In this document: positions 47,301-59,470 of the stretch, in pieces
How the letters are laid out: each line of letters opens with the position of its first letter
Position numbering within the stretch: position 1 is the first letter of the stretch
Position numbers and translations under genes: made by a program
The notes under the pieces: generated by a model
Told to the model about the DNA's origin: nothing
Database searches by the model: none
Seen by the model: the letters and a program-made list of their open reading frames with translations, nothing else
NCBI RefSeq assembly: GCF_001649575.2
Contig: NC_051440.1
Location: 19,109,748-19,173,747, forward strand
DNA: 64,000 nucleotides
Direction of reading: 5' to 3'
Source of the DNA: Kryptolebias marmoratus
Lineage: Eukaryota; Chordata; Actinopteri; Cyprinodontiformes; Rivulidae

Positions 47301-49282
47301 CATCACAGTAAGTTGTTTATTGATTCGTTTCTTCTTCTCCATTGGACTGAAACATACACTGAAAGTCTAGTATGATAATTTAGTTTGACCTTGCCAACAC
47401 CATGCTTAAACATTATTTTGGAAGCTTTTTCTGTACACATGGCACACATATGTTCTGTTCTGTCTCTTTGTCACTTTCATAAGTGTGTCAAAATGAAGCT
47501 GTGAGAACATTGCCAATAATGTAGGAATTGTCTGAATGACTGAGAGGCATTTCTTTAACAGATTCACGAAGACATTGTTCTTTGTGTCATGTCCAAAAAA
47601 GACCACGAATTAACAATTTTACTTTTTCTTCATCACATATTCTAAATGTAAAGAGCCACTGTGTTAAAGTATTACACTTCTGTCTGTTCCAGAGAATCAA
47701 CTAATAGCCAATTTCATGCAAGAATGATGAAAACAAAAGTGGAAGGTTATTAGTGGAAAGGAGAACAGTTTGATGTCACACCTCAAAGAGCTTCAATAAA
47801 AAAGTGAAAAGGGATAACTATAGGCACTAGCGCCACTGTAAGACGTTGGAAGGAGCTCCTTGTCTGTGGTGATGGAGTAAACAAACTCACTACAAGGCAT
47901 AGACCTGTCTCACAGGTGAATACAAGCAGAAAGAAAACAGATTGCCAGTCATAATTTCTTCTGGAACTTCCTCAAACGGGGTTGACATTTTGACTGTTTA
48001 CATCAAAGCATAAAACATTTTGCCACTCTGGTTTGCTGGCACACCCATTAGCCCCTAAACATATGTCAACACACACAGGAAGAGCACTTAAAAGAAACTA
48101 ACTACAGCGGAGGGTACTTAAAGGAGGTTCTTTTTCAAAGAAGACAAATTAAAGAAAAATGAGAGTTAGTATTTAACCAGTATGAGCCACTGAATAATAA
48201 TAAAAAAATACTCTTTTTCTTCATAATCCAAATTATATGGGATGTCTCTCTGCTACTGTCAAAGCTATTTTGAAGCCTCGTTGCCACTTAACAAAAATAT
48301 AATAGTGCTATGGAGCATTTAAGACTATGATCTAAGTGGGTTATAGTCCAATAAAACCAAAATGTTTTGTGTCAGAAGAATTCAGAAATACTAGGTTAAA
48401 AGATCAAAATGGTAAACCTTCTTTCTTTTTTTTATTGATTTAGACAAAACAGTGTGCAGTCACTGTTCACGAATCTTATTTTTTTTCCACAATCATTTAA
48501 GTACCTCTCATCTGCTGCTGTGCTCTCTGGTAGTGGTTTTTATAGGTCGAACTAAAACAAAAGTAAGTAAAACTATAAAAAAAACACTAAGAGTTTGGAT
48601 TACATCAATAATATAGAAATATTGTTACTGGTTTGCACAAAATAACAGTTTCCTGACATGTCCGTATTAACCTCTTTAAAGAACAGATGGATTTAAGAAA
48701 ATAAATAGAATATCCTTATCCATGTGACACTGTGAATAAAGCTGACCAGTTGTTTTATTTATCAAAATTAACAACAACAACAAAAAAAACCTTACACCAA
48801 ACACTAATGTAAACAGGATCTGGATTATTCTAGATGAAAACAATAAATCTGAACAGGATTTCTTGATGTCTGGTATGGTTCAGAAGTAGATTTTTTTTTA
48901 TTTGTATTTTAATTTTTTTATGTATCTCAAACTCAGTGAATTAAGGATTTTTTTTTTGTCTTTTCAAAGACCAGTTACCATCTGTGTAACACAATGAATA
49001 GCTTTAAAGATTTTTTTTTTAATGTTTTTGTCAAATCATTTTTTTGAAGGTCCTTTAAATCACTTTTGAAACAATGTGTTTTAAGGAAATGATAAATGAT
49101 TGAAGGCCATGACCATACTTTTATTTGACCATCTGTGCATCTGTTCTAAATATCAAAAAGAGATAATATTCCTCCATCACCTCTCTTTTAAATGGGAGTC
49201 TTTAAAGCATCAAAGCAGTTGTATTTGTTGCCATGTGACTTTGAAAGACTGTGGTTTGAAGTACAGATGTATTCATCATGAC
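47301..49282. other. Long non-coding stretch
   Basis: T-rich runs are concentrated at 48890-49045. AACAACAAC occurs at about 48771-48782. No gene is recognised. Confidence 0.5.
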
Positions 49283-49480
49283 AGCTGCTCATCTAATGTA
49301 AAAGTAAGTAAGTTCTTTCAGCTGCTCCCTTCTTTAGGGGTTGCGACAGCCAGCAAATTCGCACGAAAGAGCTGGCAATTGTTTTACACCGGATGCCCTT
49401 TCAGCCGCAACCTCAGGATTACAAAACCGCAGCACTGACCACCAAGCCACTGCAGCCCCCAAGCTGTTCATTTAATGTAA
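49283..49480 (-). mobile_element. Compact tRNA-derived SINE with 19-bp target-site duplication
   Basis: The element itself is 49302-49461 (160 bp). On the minus strand a tRNA-like head (GGCTGCAGTGGCTTGGTGG followed by TCAGTGCTG) leads directly to GGTTGCGGCTGAAAGGGCAT, CCGGTGTAAAACAATTGCC, GTCGCAACCCC and GGGAGCAGCTGAAAG, which is the 3' domain of DANA-like SINEs. The body between head and tail, present in the other copies, is missing. It is flanked by AGCTGCTCATCTAATGTAA (49283-49301) and AGCTGTTCATTTAATGTAA (49462-49480), 17 of 19 identical, a classic LINE-mediated target duplication that fixes both ends. Confidence 0.9.
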
Positions 49481-50399
49481 CATCTGTAATATACCTTGAG
49501 TCTAAAAGCCATATAAACTTGTAATTTAAATATCCACAAAAAGAGTTTGTAGCTATTTCTCAAATTCACCATCAACTAACCAAACCTACAGAACATTCAG
49601 ATATGAACTCTCTTTAGAACTTAACATTGGGTTGTACTTCCATTCCTGTAAGCATTGCATGTAAAACTTACCAACATGAATGGAAAATAAAAATGTATCA
49701 CTAAAATATTAACAAGGTCAGCAATGTATGTTTTGCTAACAGTTCTATTCTAATGTTCCTAATAACTACATCTTTATGGTCTTAAATGAAATGTTTGCCA
49801 CCAAACTATTCATCCTTCAGCTGCAGATGGTCCTGTTGTCTCAAAAATAAGAACAACAACAAAAGAAGTGGTTCTTGTGTGTTTTGTAAATGTTGGCAAA
49901 TTTTGACTGACTAATCCCAAAATATATTAATTCTCCTTAAAAGGTATTTTGACCTTATTGTCTTTACCTCCATCTGTTACCTGGGCAGTTACATTTTTTT
50001 ATTAATTAAAATGCTTCAGTAAAAAAAAAAAAAGTTCATATTTCAACACTTGGTTGGTGAAGCTGTGTATAGTACAGTATATCAGTTCAGATGTATTGTT
50101 TATGAATTGCTGTGCTTAGAGAACTTTTATTTCTAAAGTTAGATAGGTGAAAAAAAGTCCAACTCAATCTTGTTTTTCTTAGATAATCTCATAATCAATA
50201 AACAATAAGATGAGACATAGCTAAGTGTTGCAACCATTGTTTAGGAGCAGATATGAGGAGGGAAACAAGCTACAAGATACATCTTTTGAAATGTAACATT
50301 TTATTTATGCATTGTGTGTACATCATATTATTCTGGAAATGCTACATGGAAAGTTTTTTTAAACCACTGGTTTGCTACGATGGGCTGTCAAGAAAGAAA
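49481..50399. other. A+T-rich non-coding stretch
   Basis: A poly(A) run lies at about 50021-50033. Nothing else recognised. Confidence 0.5.
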
Positions 50400-50680
50400 C
50401 ACATTTCGGTTAGGCACAGCCCCCCACAGCCCTGGTCTTTATAAAGTGAGTAGGCACCTCTAAGTTGTACGAAGAATAGCGTGAAATACAGCTGCTGTCT
50501 GTCAGAGAGAGAGAGAGAGAGAGAGCTGACAGGATTTCACTGCGTGGAGAATGAAAATAAGAGGTGCATTTGAACGTGTCTGGTTGCTTCCCGGAGGAGT
50601 TATTGGAGTCTTCTGTCTGACTATGATTACCTTGCTCACACAATTCCCACCATTCATGTCTGTTTACCTCCCATACATAT
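50400..50680. promoter_or_regulatory. Candidate regulatory block containing a GA repeat
   Basis: Complex sequence with CACAGCCCCCCACAGCCCTG, CTTTATAAAGTGAG (TATA-like), GGTTGCTTCCCGGAGGAG (ETS/STAT-like TTCCCGGAG) and GACTATGATTACC. It includes the (AG)n tract at 50504-50525. The TATA-like site has no recognisable transcript downstream. Confidence 0.22.
50499..50532. repeat. (AG)n microsatellite flanked by inverted CTGTCAG/CTGACAG
   Basis: Eleven AG units (50504-50525). CTGTCAG at 50499-50505 and CTGACAG at 50526-50532 are complementary, so the repeat can sit in the loop of a 7-bp stem. Confidence 0.9.
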
Positions 50681-51949
50681 TTACATGGGTATTAGGAGCA
50701 CTGATTCATGTGGCAACTGACTGAAGATAAACTAGACTTTATTTTAGCCATGCTGTTAGCCATACTTGTTTATTTAAATTTTTTGTCACTTTTTTCTTCT
50801 GTTTTTATTTAAAAGTGGGGCTGTGGCAGTTTAGACAGTATTTGTTTCCAAGATCAAATTGAAAAAAAAAAAAAAATTCAAAGTTTGAAATACTGCACAC
50901 ATTTATTTTTTGTTAATAGAACTTTGGGAATTGACCTGTTGATGTAAAAATGCTATCATGCCTAACAAACAATTTTGGCACATTACGTTGATGCAAAAAT
51001 ATATAACTTATGAGAACAGATTTATCTTTTGAACAAGCTGTCAAAATTGGTAATTTACACTTGAAATATGCTTTTTTATTAGTTATATAGCACAGATTCA
51101 TCTTTAGAGTTTACCTTAACAACAACAACAGAAAACGATTTTAAAATGATCAAATATTGGACTAAAGATTTGTGAAAAAGCAAACAATCTAAACCAACAA
51201 ATGAAAGAATAAATAAATAAATGTATTCCAGAAACAATGTAAGACTAATGCCCAAGATCAACTAAAAATTGTGGCTCTCATCAAGATTTGCCCAAGATTT
51301 TTGACTTACGAACCAAGTATTTTACTCTAAATGATTTTTCAAAGAATCATTTTCACAAGATTTATTTTTTCTTACTCTTTAAATTACTAACAGCTAACAG
51401 ACAAACATGTTTAAAATATTTAAAATGTGTATTAGTATTTTTTTCTTGGTGGAATGGCACCAAGTACAAGTGACAATGAGAAAACTTTGATCTTTGCTGG
51501 AGGTTTTGAATAAACTTTGTATGAATTGTGAATATTTTCAATTATTTTTTATGAATTTTTCACTTCTTATATAAGCAGAATACTTCAAACAACTGAAAAG
51601 CCTCAAAAGAACCACAAAGCCTAAGGCAACTATCAACCACAGTACTTTCTGTTTATTTGTCCCAAAGCATTGAATGCAGATCAACACAAGAAAAAAAAGG
51701 ACATCAGGGTCACCTCAAAAAGAAAGCAAACATGCAGGTATTTTAACACCATTCATCATTTCAACAGACAAACACAATTATACACAAACTGCTTTAAACA
51801 CTTATAAATTAAAAATAAAAGACAAAAAACAAAAGATGAAACTAGATCATTAAACATTAGAGTGTGTTGCTGATGTGATCTTTTACTAACAGCTGAATCC
51901 TTTGGTAATCATTAAGGATCACTGTCCCAAGCATTTTGCTCCCTTTGTA
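50681..51949. other. A+T-rich non-coding stretch
   Basis: Poly(A) lies at 50862-50876 and AACAACAAC near 51119-51128. No gene is recognised. Confidence 0.5.
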
Positions 51950-52250
51950 TTGAACTGACATGCAATTTCCCTTAGACATGAAGACAACAGGGAAGCACAG
52001 TGGCTTTAGATTAGAAAACAATTTCTGTTTAATTTGCAGCATAAAGACTGCTGGAGAGGGTCAAACTAGCCTCTAAGGGATTCCTCTCATGCAGCTGTAA
52101 CAGATGAAGGCAACCATATGTTTTTCCTCTCTGTCAGCATTTGACAGAAGCCCCCTCAGAGAATGTAGCTAACAACAGGTGAAGGGAGGCCCACGGGAAT
52201 AGCCTTAATGGCACAAAAAAATAATCAATTTGGCCACATTATTAACATGT
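51950..52250. promoter_or_regulatory. Candidate conserved regulatory block
   Basis: Run-free sequence includes GGCTTTAGATTAGAAAAC, CTGTTTAATTTGCAGC, CAGCTGTAACAGATG (E-boxes CAGCTG and CAGATG), GTCAGCATTTGACAG, AACAACAGGTGAAGGGAGG and AATAATCAATTTGGCC. No coding frame is recognised. Confidence 0.28.
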
Positions 52251-52451
52251 AGAACTGGTCTTTAGATAGGAAATAGGGACTGCAGCCTCAGTATTCATTG
52301 TAACTATAGTGGATTTTGTGATAATGTTGCAGTAGTCTCTTGGAAAAAGTCTTTTTTTTAAATGAGCAAAAACAGAAAATTCAACAAAAAACGTTAAAGT
52401 CAGTTATCCACTAAATTAAACTATTTTTAAATCAGATGATTAAATGGGAAT

Positions 52452-52520
52452 TAGGGATGTCCTGATCCAATCTCAGATGTCAAGCTAGGTCAAAATCAAG
52501 GTTTTTTTTTGATTGGTTGG
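52452..52520 (+). mobile_element. hAT-type element tip (TAGGGATGTCCTGATCC), one end only
   Basis: TTAGGGATGTCCTGATCCAA, followed by TCTCAGATGTCAAG and GGTCAAAATCAAGG, resembles the TAGGGATGTCCCGATCxxAT tip of abundant fish hAT elements. The inverted partner (GGACATCCCTA) was not found nearby, so this is a truncated copy. Confidence 0.42.
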
Positions 52521-53691
52521 GCTTGGTGTCACTGAGTGCACCTCAGCTTCTAATGTCAGCTGTTTTACCTCAGCCTTGGCAGCCATAAGGTAATTTGCAC
52601 ATGGTTAATTACAGTTCAGTGCAGAAGCATATTACCGAAGGTTTAAAAATATTATTGATATTTTTAATGGAGTATCTTGATTTACATGTCATTAATAACA
52701 GTAACACAGCACATATTTTTTTCTTGCATAAATAACTCAACAGCAAATTACAGATAACCTTGCATCAGTGGCAGATGTCTCAGTTACAGACAAAACAACA
52801 CAGCAACATGTTCCAGTAAAGGTGGTGCTATGATGCTACCCCAAAATGCTGCTTTAAACATAATTATAAAACAGGTAAGTTGCAGTATCTAAGGTGAACA
52901 TGAGAAAACACATAACTTTCTGGTATTTTCTTTGATTTTATGAATAACAAACACATAAAGTTAAATATAAAATGTATTATATATATTGCTGAAATTATAG
53001 TAAAGCTTCTGTAAAAATGTGATAAGAACTCATTATTTTAAGTATAAATGCAGTAACCAATATTTTTTTAAACATCTGTTGTGTTTTTTAAAACCTATAC
53101 CACAGTTTAGTGTTAGTGTTAGTACTGCTGTCTTTTCAGCTCTTTAAGAATTCTGCTAACTTGAGAAATTTATCAAACAAGGCTATGGCAAGTAAAAGTT
53201 GATCGGGGACCTTTTGGACAATGTAATCTTACCCAAGGGTGTGGACATGTTCCTCAGTTTGCCATCATCCCTTTTCTGTGGTGCAGCAATAAACAACCAT
53301 GCCAGAAACAAAACAGATTATTTTCTTTCTTTTTCAAATAGTTTTAAATTGCTTTAAACTGACTGCTGCAAACACTATTGGGTTAGACTGCCTTAATAAA
53401 TAATAGCAGCTGCACAAAATGATAGTGTGGATGCATCTCAATTGGGAATTTTTATTTATTTAACATACAGAAAGTAAGAAAGAAGACTCCTCAAATTTGA
53501 AAGCATAGGATATGTTTTTTTTAAAAGGTGGTAATACACCTGATAACCCACTGTGTTTTGCTGTTAAAGATAATCCAGTTGTTCAGCCACATGTTCATGG
53601 CAGTACTCAAACACCGTGATTATAAAAATATAAATGACACATATTCCAAGCTCCAAGCTGAATCAAGCTTCTATCACTAGCCACAGACCAC

Positions 53692-53693
<2 letters not shown>
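52521..53693. other. Unique non-coding stretch
   Basis: Nothing recognised on either strand. Confidence 0.5.

Positions 53694-53738
<45 letters not shown>
53694..53738. repeat. (TA)n microsatellite, about 22 units
   Basis: An uninterrupted AT/TA run of about 45 bases, the longest perfect simple repeat in the window. It is able to extrude as a cruciform. Confidence 0.97.
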
Positions 53739-53741
<3 letters not shown>

Positions 53742-54945
53742 GAGCACATTACAGCTGTCACATCTTAAGGATTACAGCAGGTTTTTTTCTTTAGCTTTAT
53801 AGAAAGCAGTCATCATTTCTCTGTGACAAACATGCAATGTAGTCAGCTCCACTAAGGCTCCATGTCTAATGAAATGCACCATGTACCTGTCCTCAGTGGC
53901 TTTTCCCTCTGCTCTGACAGTCAGTGGCCATTTACAAGTGCAAAATCATTCAGAAATACTTGAGCCATTTAGTAATCTTTTTATGTCCCAGGTTTTTTCT
54001 TCCCACTGTGAGTATGACTCAAATGCTAGCATATTTACTGTCAGGCTTGAGATTAATCAGCTTTGGTCATGTATAAATGCCAACATGCTGTTATCACTGT
54101 GAAGCTGATGGAAAACCATCGAGTGGCAGTTGCTGTGTGGGCAGTTCAAATGTTAACTTACCTTGTAATACAATACTCTGTCAGCAAATCAAGGCTTACC
54201 CATGATTCATTTTTAGGTCAAAAGGAACAAATCCTCATGTTTAATGGAAACACTTAAAATCCCGCTGAGACAATATTGCCACAGTAAAGTGTGTTGCAGC
54301 TTGTTAAAGCTATCTTTAAAGTGCCACACTGCCTTGCAGGATGCGGGGTGTTATTTTATTTATTTTTGTTCTTTTTAGCTAATCTAATCTGTAAATCTAA
54401 GAAGTATCTGAAATATAGATAGCCTGTTAGCACACAATTTTGCAAAGTGCTACAATTATTTATTTTCCAGCATTTTGCAAAAAATTTGCCAATCAAAAAA
54501 GACAGTTTGTGCCAAAAAGATGTCAATCACCTGTGTGTATAGTGCTTAAATTTTTGAATAATTTAGTTATAAAATATGTGTGGTCTTTTTAATACTAATA
54601 AGTCAGGTAAAACATTTAATCAAGTTACATGTTTTCAGTGGAAAATAAAAACAAACAGTTGTGAAAAAAAATTACTGATCTTGAAAATTAGGAAGCAGTC
54701 TTCATGGTATTTTCTTTTGAAATATTGCAGTGAATTTACCAAAAACAAAGCAAAACAAAAAAAAAACAAATAAACATTATTTTAACTCTTTTGAAAATAT
54801 CATGAAGATATAATTAAATTACATCATTACACCACCTTTCTAGAAATTGTAGCTGTTGACTTATTGACTTGATTTTTATAGTCATAGTGCATTCATAACA
54901 TAGATTGTTTTGTTAGAAAATATCTCATACAGTGCAAAATATTGC
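53739..54945. other. Non-coding stretch
   Basis: Overlapping 77- and 64-codon frames (53869-54257) have no recognised motif; the segment 53860-54260 is moderately complex. A poly(A)/AAAAC tract lies at 54739-54770. Confidence 0.45.
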
Positions 54946-55040
54946 AGAACTCAAGTCCGGTTGTTTTTGGGTTTTTTTTTACATTTTTTTGCATTTACCA
55001 TGTCCTGGATCACTGAGAGTCTACATCAGCAATATGCAAA
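54946..55040 (+). mobile_element. Penelope-like retroelement tail, copy 2 (truncated)
   Basis: AGAACTCAAGTCCGGTTG, a T-rich spacer, then TTTACCATGTCCTGGATCAC followed by TGAGAGTCTACATCAGCAA aligns colinearly with 57-143 of copy 1 at roughly 80 percent by eye. The hammerhead-like GGATGAG...CGAAACGTC part is absent. No coding sequence adjoins it. Confidence 0.6.
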
Positions 55041-55869
55041 GTTCAATATTGTAAAAAGTGGTAAAATATATTTGTAAGTTGTTGGACCACCACATTCCAC
55101 CATGCTCCTTGGAATCAACTTTAAAATTCTCTAAAACACTGACACACCTGAGGACTTCCATATTGATTCATTATCAAGATCTGTTGACTGAAAGACCAAA
55201 CACATGATTCATTTTTGTAATAAACAAATCATCATTAGATGACACCTTGTGCCTAAAGGATAAGAGCAGTGTCATGCTAGACCAGGAGTTTTTCAAAAAG
55301 TGAGACACTGAACCTCTCCTCAGGCAACGCTTTGAGCGATTATGTTGTTTAATCCCATGTACGCTTGGCAAGTAAGCCTAGACATTGCATAAATACACTT
55401 ACTGTCTGCCTTAGGATGTTTACTGGTTTCTGACTAGGGGAAAATCAGTCACATTTACACAGAATGAACATATCTCACAGTTGTCGTTATAAAAAAATCT
55501 GCCTTCTGGTTTTATGCATATTTGTATCCATTGGGCAATACTTCTCCTTTTTGTAGTTTTATTTATTTATTTTAGTTTTAATAGACTAGATATTTGTGAG
55601 TCCGTTGGTCTTTTTTAATCTGCTGCTGTAAATGAGCCATTTCCATGTAGTACTGTATTTTTTTTTATCTTCGTGAGCTCTTCAACCACGTCATTAACAT
55701 TTAAGCCAATAGTGTATTCTGTTGACTATTTATAATATCTGATTCAATTTTCTAACTCTCATTTAAATTGAACTGCCTCTCACTATAAAAATCTCTGTTC
55801 TATATAAGACCACTCCTACCAAAAATGAAAGAAATTGATTGGTTGTTAAGTACTTGCTCTGGTCTTCTT
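55041..55869. other. Unique non-coding stretch
   Basis: A TTTA run lies at 55558-55571. Nothing else recognised. Confidence 0.5.
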
Positions 55870-56225
55870 GGAGTTATTAGTATTTTTCTGTGTGCTTTGG
55901 TTAGTTCATATTTTTATGTGTGTGTGTGTTTGTTATTGTATTGCTTTTGCCACTAGATGTCCTCTACAGTCCTTGTTTTTAACTTTCTACAAATCACCTG
56001 TATTTCATTGGTAATCAGCACATTTTTGTCATTGAGTAATCCCCTCGCTCCATATATATATGCTGCAGTTTTTGTCAGATTCTCTGTTAACCTGCAAGTG
56101 TCTTGCTGAATTTCAGTTTACTGTTTGCTTTAGTTAAGTTATAAAAACTCTCGTTAATTCCTGAAGCTGTCTTATGTGTGCTTGCATTTGGGACCAGCTT
56201 CAACTTACTGTCCCTTATTCATAAC
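55870..56225 (+). mobile_element. Dispersed teleost repeat, GCATTTGGGTCC class
   Basis: Blocks in order are TGTGTGTTTGTTATTG, GCCACTAGATGTCC, ATCACCTGTATTTCATTGGT followed by AATCAGCAC, TGCTGCAGTTTTTGTCAG, TGTCTTGCTGAATTTCAGTT and GTGCTTGCATTTGGGACCAG followed by CTTC. This is the arrangement of a common fish repeat ending TGCATTTGGGTCC. It is the reverse orientation of 1686-1992. GCCACTAGATGTCCTC (55949-55964) resembles a CTCF core (GCCACTAGATGGCG) with changes. The transposon class is unknown to me. Confidence 0.5.
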
Positions 56226-59139
56226 ACTATCAACTGTTTTAATCAAATTCACAAAAATTCTGTATAAGAATTTTGAGTAAAACATTGAGTTTATAAATCT
56301 TCAACTTCTTGCAGTCGTTTAGCACATGTGGCTTAATACGTCCTTGTATGACTTAACTGTTACAGTTTTAGGGTGCAGAGTGCTTTCATGCTCTAAATGT
56401 CCATTTACACTGTACCAAACAGCTCTGTCCAGATGACCGTTGAAGGCTTTTTGTCCATCAGCCCATAATAAAAACGACAACTCTGACATAAGTTAAATTC
56501 ATTTCTAGGTATCAGTTAGCCATGGAAAGTAATTGTGAGTGAGATATGAAGGCTATAATCATTCCTCATGTCCCCTTGTCCACCTCATCACCTGCCATCT
56601 ATGTAACTGTCCATCTACTGTCCCCAAGGAAATCCATTCCATATTTGCTGTCAATGGCTCTCACATTGTCCAGATAATGGATCTGAGGTTGGACACAAAG
56701 TTCCTACCATGTAGGAGTGCATGGCTGGTTTTCCACTAGATGTATTGGTATTTTACTGTAATTAAATAGTTTTAACCAAAAACAGTCAAAATTTGATTAG
56801 GTTTATCTAAATATTTAGGCTATTCCATCTATCATTCAGTAGGAATGAATAGATACTAGATTCCACTAATCACAGAGTAATTTGTTGGCAGAAAGCACAG
56901 CCTGACTCTTGGTAAACTCAAGCTGAAAATCAATAAGCAACCACATAATGGGACAGGACAGATCATGGATAGACCATTAAAGTAATATAAACTGAGTGCT
57001 TACTTACATTGTCTTTTGTTACTGAGAAGACTATATTATTTTGCAAGTGATGTATTTGTTTCAAGTACTTTTTAGCCATAATTTCTAAATAGGCTTTTTT
57101 TTTAAGTCTTCCCACAGGTTGTGCATAGCGAGGAAAAGGAGAAGGAGAGAGCTCACAGAGAGAGAATGAAATATTAGATTACAACAGCCGTTGAGTCTGT
57201 ACCAATTAAGAGATCTTGGACAAGTTACAAAACCATTTATGTGCCTAAGAAAACATTTGCCCTCTCGTTTCAAGGACACTATATGCTGAAGGACAGTACT
57301 CAGAATAATATAAACTGACATGAAACCCAATTATTGTTTCCTCTTTGTCCATGATTGAATTTCTTTAAGAATTGTAGAAAGGGTCTATGTTCTGCACTAA
57401 ACTTGAAGCTCTCCCATCTGGATAGAAATGGTTAAAAAGGATAATGGTCACAAAAGCTACCAAATGGAGTCATTAGATTTATCTGAGTTGCTTACTCCTG
57501 TTACTAACATGTGGTCAACAACAATGCAGCCAAACTGCAGCTTAAACTGTGTACTGTGTTCGACTGTCTCATTGTTACATTTCATCCTCTGCTTGACAGC
57601 TGGGGACATTGTGTTTCTTTATAACAGCTGTCATTCTGTCACGTTCAGGAATAAAGTGGAACAGGAAAACAATGCTGTGGTGCACATTGCAAATGTTGGA
57701 CACAAGCAAAAGGTGGGTGGTAAAAATATGTATAAACAAGATTTCTCTCAAAGGGATCATCCTGGTGCTTTTTGTGATGTTTTAAAATAGGATTAGTAAT
57801 TTTATTGACTTCATGAAGATTCAAATGGCTCAAAATAAAATGCAACTCCACAACTCACTGTGTGTTCACATTCATTTTTGTCTTCATTTTTCTTATAAAA
57901 AAACAACACTTGTATGGTAGTAAGTGTAGAAAATTATATGAGGCCAAAGGTAGCTAAGGGGGTGCATCCAATAAATGTTATTTTGCTTGGTAATAAGTAC
58001 AATTATCATGGTGTTTTCAGTGATGGTTGTTATTTTAAAAGGTTTACTGGGTAACTTCATCTGCAATAAATAATATGTTTTGCCCTAAAATGTAGTGAGA
58101 TTTTATTTTTTTAGTTGTATGATTTTTTTTTCTTTTACTCAAAAGTCATATCAGTAAATAATTTTATGTAACTGACGCAGTCTATAGATAACAGTGTAAA
58201 TATTTTTTTAACTAAGAATAATATGATTGTGATATGAAATAATATGATTTAAAAATGTTTCTGCATGGCTGTGAAAACGTAAACCAGCTTTGGAAAGAAT
58301 GTTCAAAGCAAATAATAGAGACTACATCCGCTTCATTTGTTTAGCTGCAATATGTACGAGTACTTAGACTTTTGGCAAAGAGGAAAAGTACACAAACACA
58401 TGCAGTGATAAAGAGTGGCCTAAACTATGAGTTAGGACAACTACAGCAATAACAAAAGACTAAAAGAAAAAAGTTTTGTACTGGAGGGAAATTGGTGTAG
58501 AGCACACATTGGATAAGTAACATGGCAGAATCTGTACAGAAAAAAACAAACCAAATACAGCATAATATCATTGAGTTGTTGACAGGAAATATTTTCTTAT
58601 TTTTTAAATGCAAAAAGTAATCCTGACTATGTGGGTGATGCGGCCTGAAAAGCAGACTACTGTACTGCCTAAAACTGGAGGTTCACTCGTTTTCAGCCTG
58701 CATGGTGAGGGCTCTATGTACAATTTGTAAGACCTTCAACATACTCCCTGAAGACTGATGAGATGTGATACTATTGTGTAGAAGCACATAATGAATAAAG
58801 TATAAGTTGAAGATTTATAACGCTTGTTTACTTTGTGACCTTGCAATCTTTTTACCATGGCAATAGGGGTGAAAACACCAGCTGTGACTAAATCTATTGG
58901 TCATGTGGCAAAAACAGCTTAAATATGTCATTTTTTGCCTTCAGAATTAAGAAGAAGTTAAATACAGTTTAAAGTTTAAACAATAAAGGTGAGATTATAC
59001 AAGGTAGAAGGTTGATCTTTTCCTGCACCCATATTTCTCATTTAACAAACTCGCAGCAGTGATTGTCAAAATAAACATACAAAACCAGTAAAAGAATTTG
59101 TTTACATACATAGTTGCAGAAAAGAAAACAAGCAGCGAA
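56226..59139. other. Long unique non-coding stretch
   Basis: The 120-codon frame 57428-57790 is overlapped by two minus-strand frames and has no recognised motif; I judge it chance. No mobile element is recognised. Confidence 0.5.
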
Positions 59140-59470
59140 GTGCAATGGATCTGAAAATCAAAATGCCTTACTCTTTCTCATGTTTACTCCAATCTAATTG
59201 TGGAGTCAAACATAATTAGTCTGGATTAGAACAAGGCCTCTCTCATTATCTCTTTGAAGTGTTGGAGGCACACAAAGGTTTTAATTGTGGTTGCCTAGCA
59301 GGATCTTTATGCCCCCATCTAAGCATTTGATCTTCAAGAGTCCCCTTCATGTCACAAACATGACAGTTCTCCACGATCTACACTCACCTTTCTGTTCTCC
59401 AGGTACTTTCAGAGCTAGGGGCTAATTTACACATGCACATAGAGAGTTGTACACACTTCAGGGCAAAAAT
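59140..59470. promoter_or_regulatory. Candidate conserved regulatory block
   Basis: Complex, run-free sequence: CTCCAATCTAATTGTGGAG (TAATTG; CTCCAAT and ATTG...GGAG partly inverted), CATAATTAGTCTGG, GGTTTTAATTGTGGTTGCC (RUNX-like TGTGGTT), AACATGACAGTTC (MEIS-like TGACAG) and GGGGCTAATTTACAC. No open frame. Homeodomain-type sites are frequent here even for A+T-rich DNA. Confidence 0.3.

Noticed and set aside
47821..47850. CTCF site (CACTAGCGCCACTG)
   Set aside because: Only the TAGCGCC half fits the consensus; the other half diverges.
49100..49438. 112-codon open frame on plus as a gene
   Set aside because: Its 3' half is the antisense of the SINE at 49302-49461.
53694..53738. Centromeric or telomeric satellite
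   Set aside because: It is a plain TA microsatellite of about 45 bases; no long tandem unit or TTAGGG array occurs in the window.
57428..57790. 120-codon open frame on plus
   Set aside because: Overlapped by two minus frames of similar size. No motif and no splice or promoter context.
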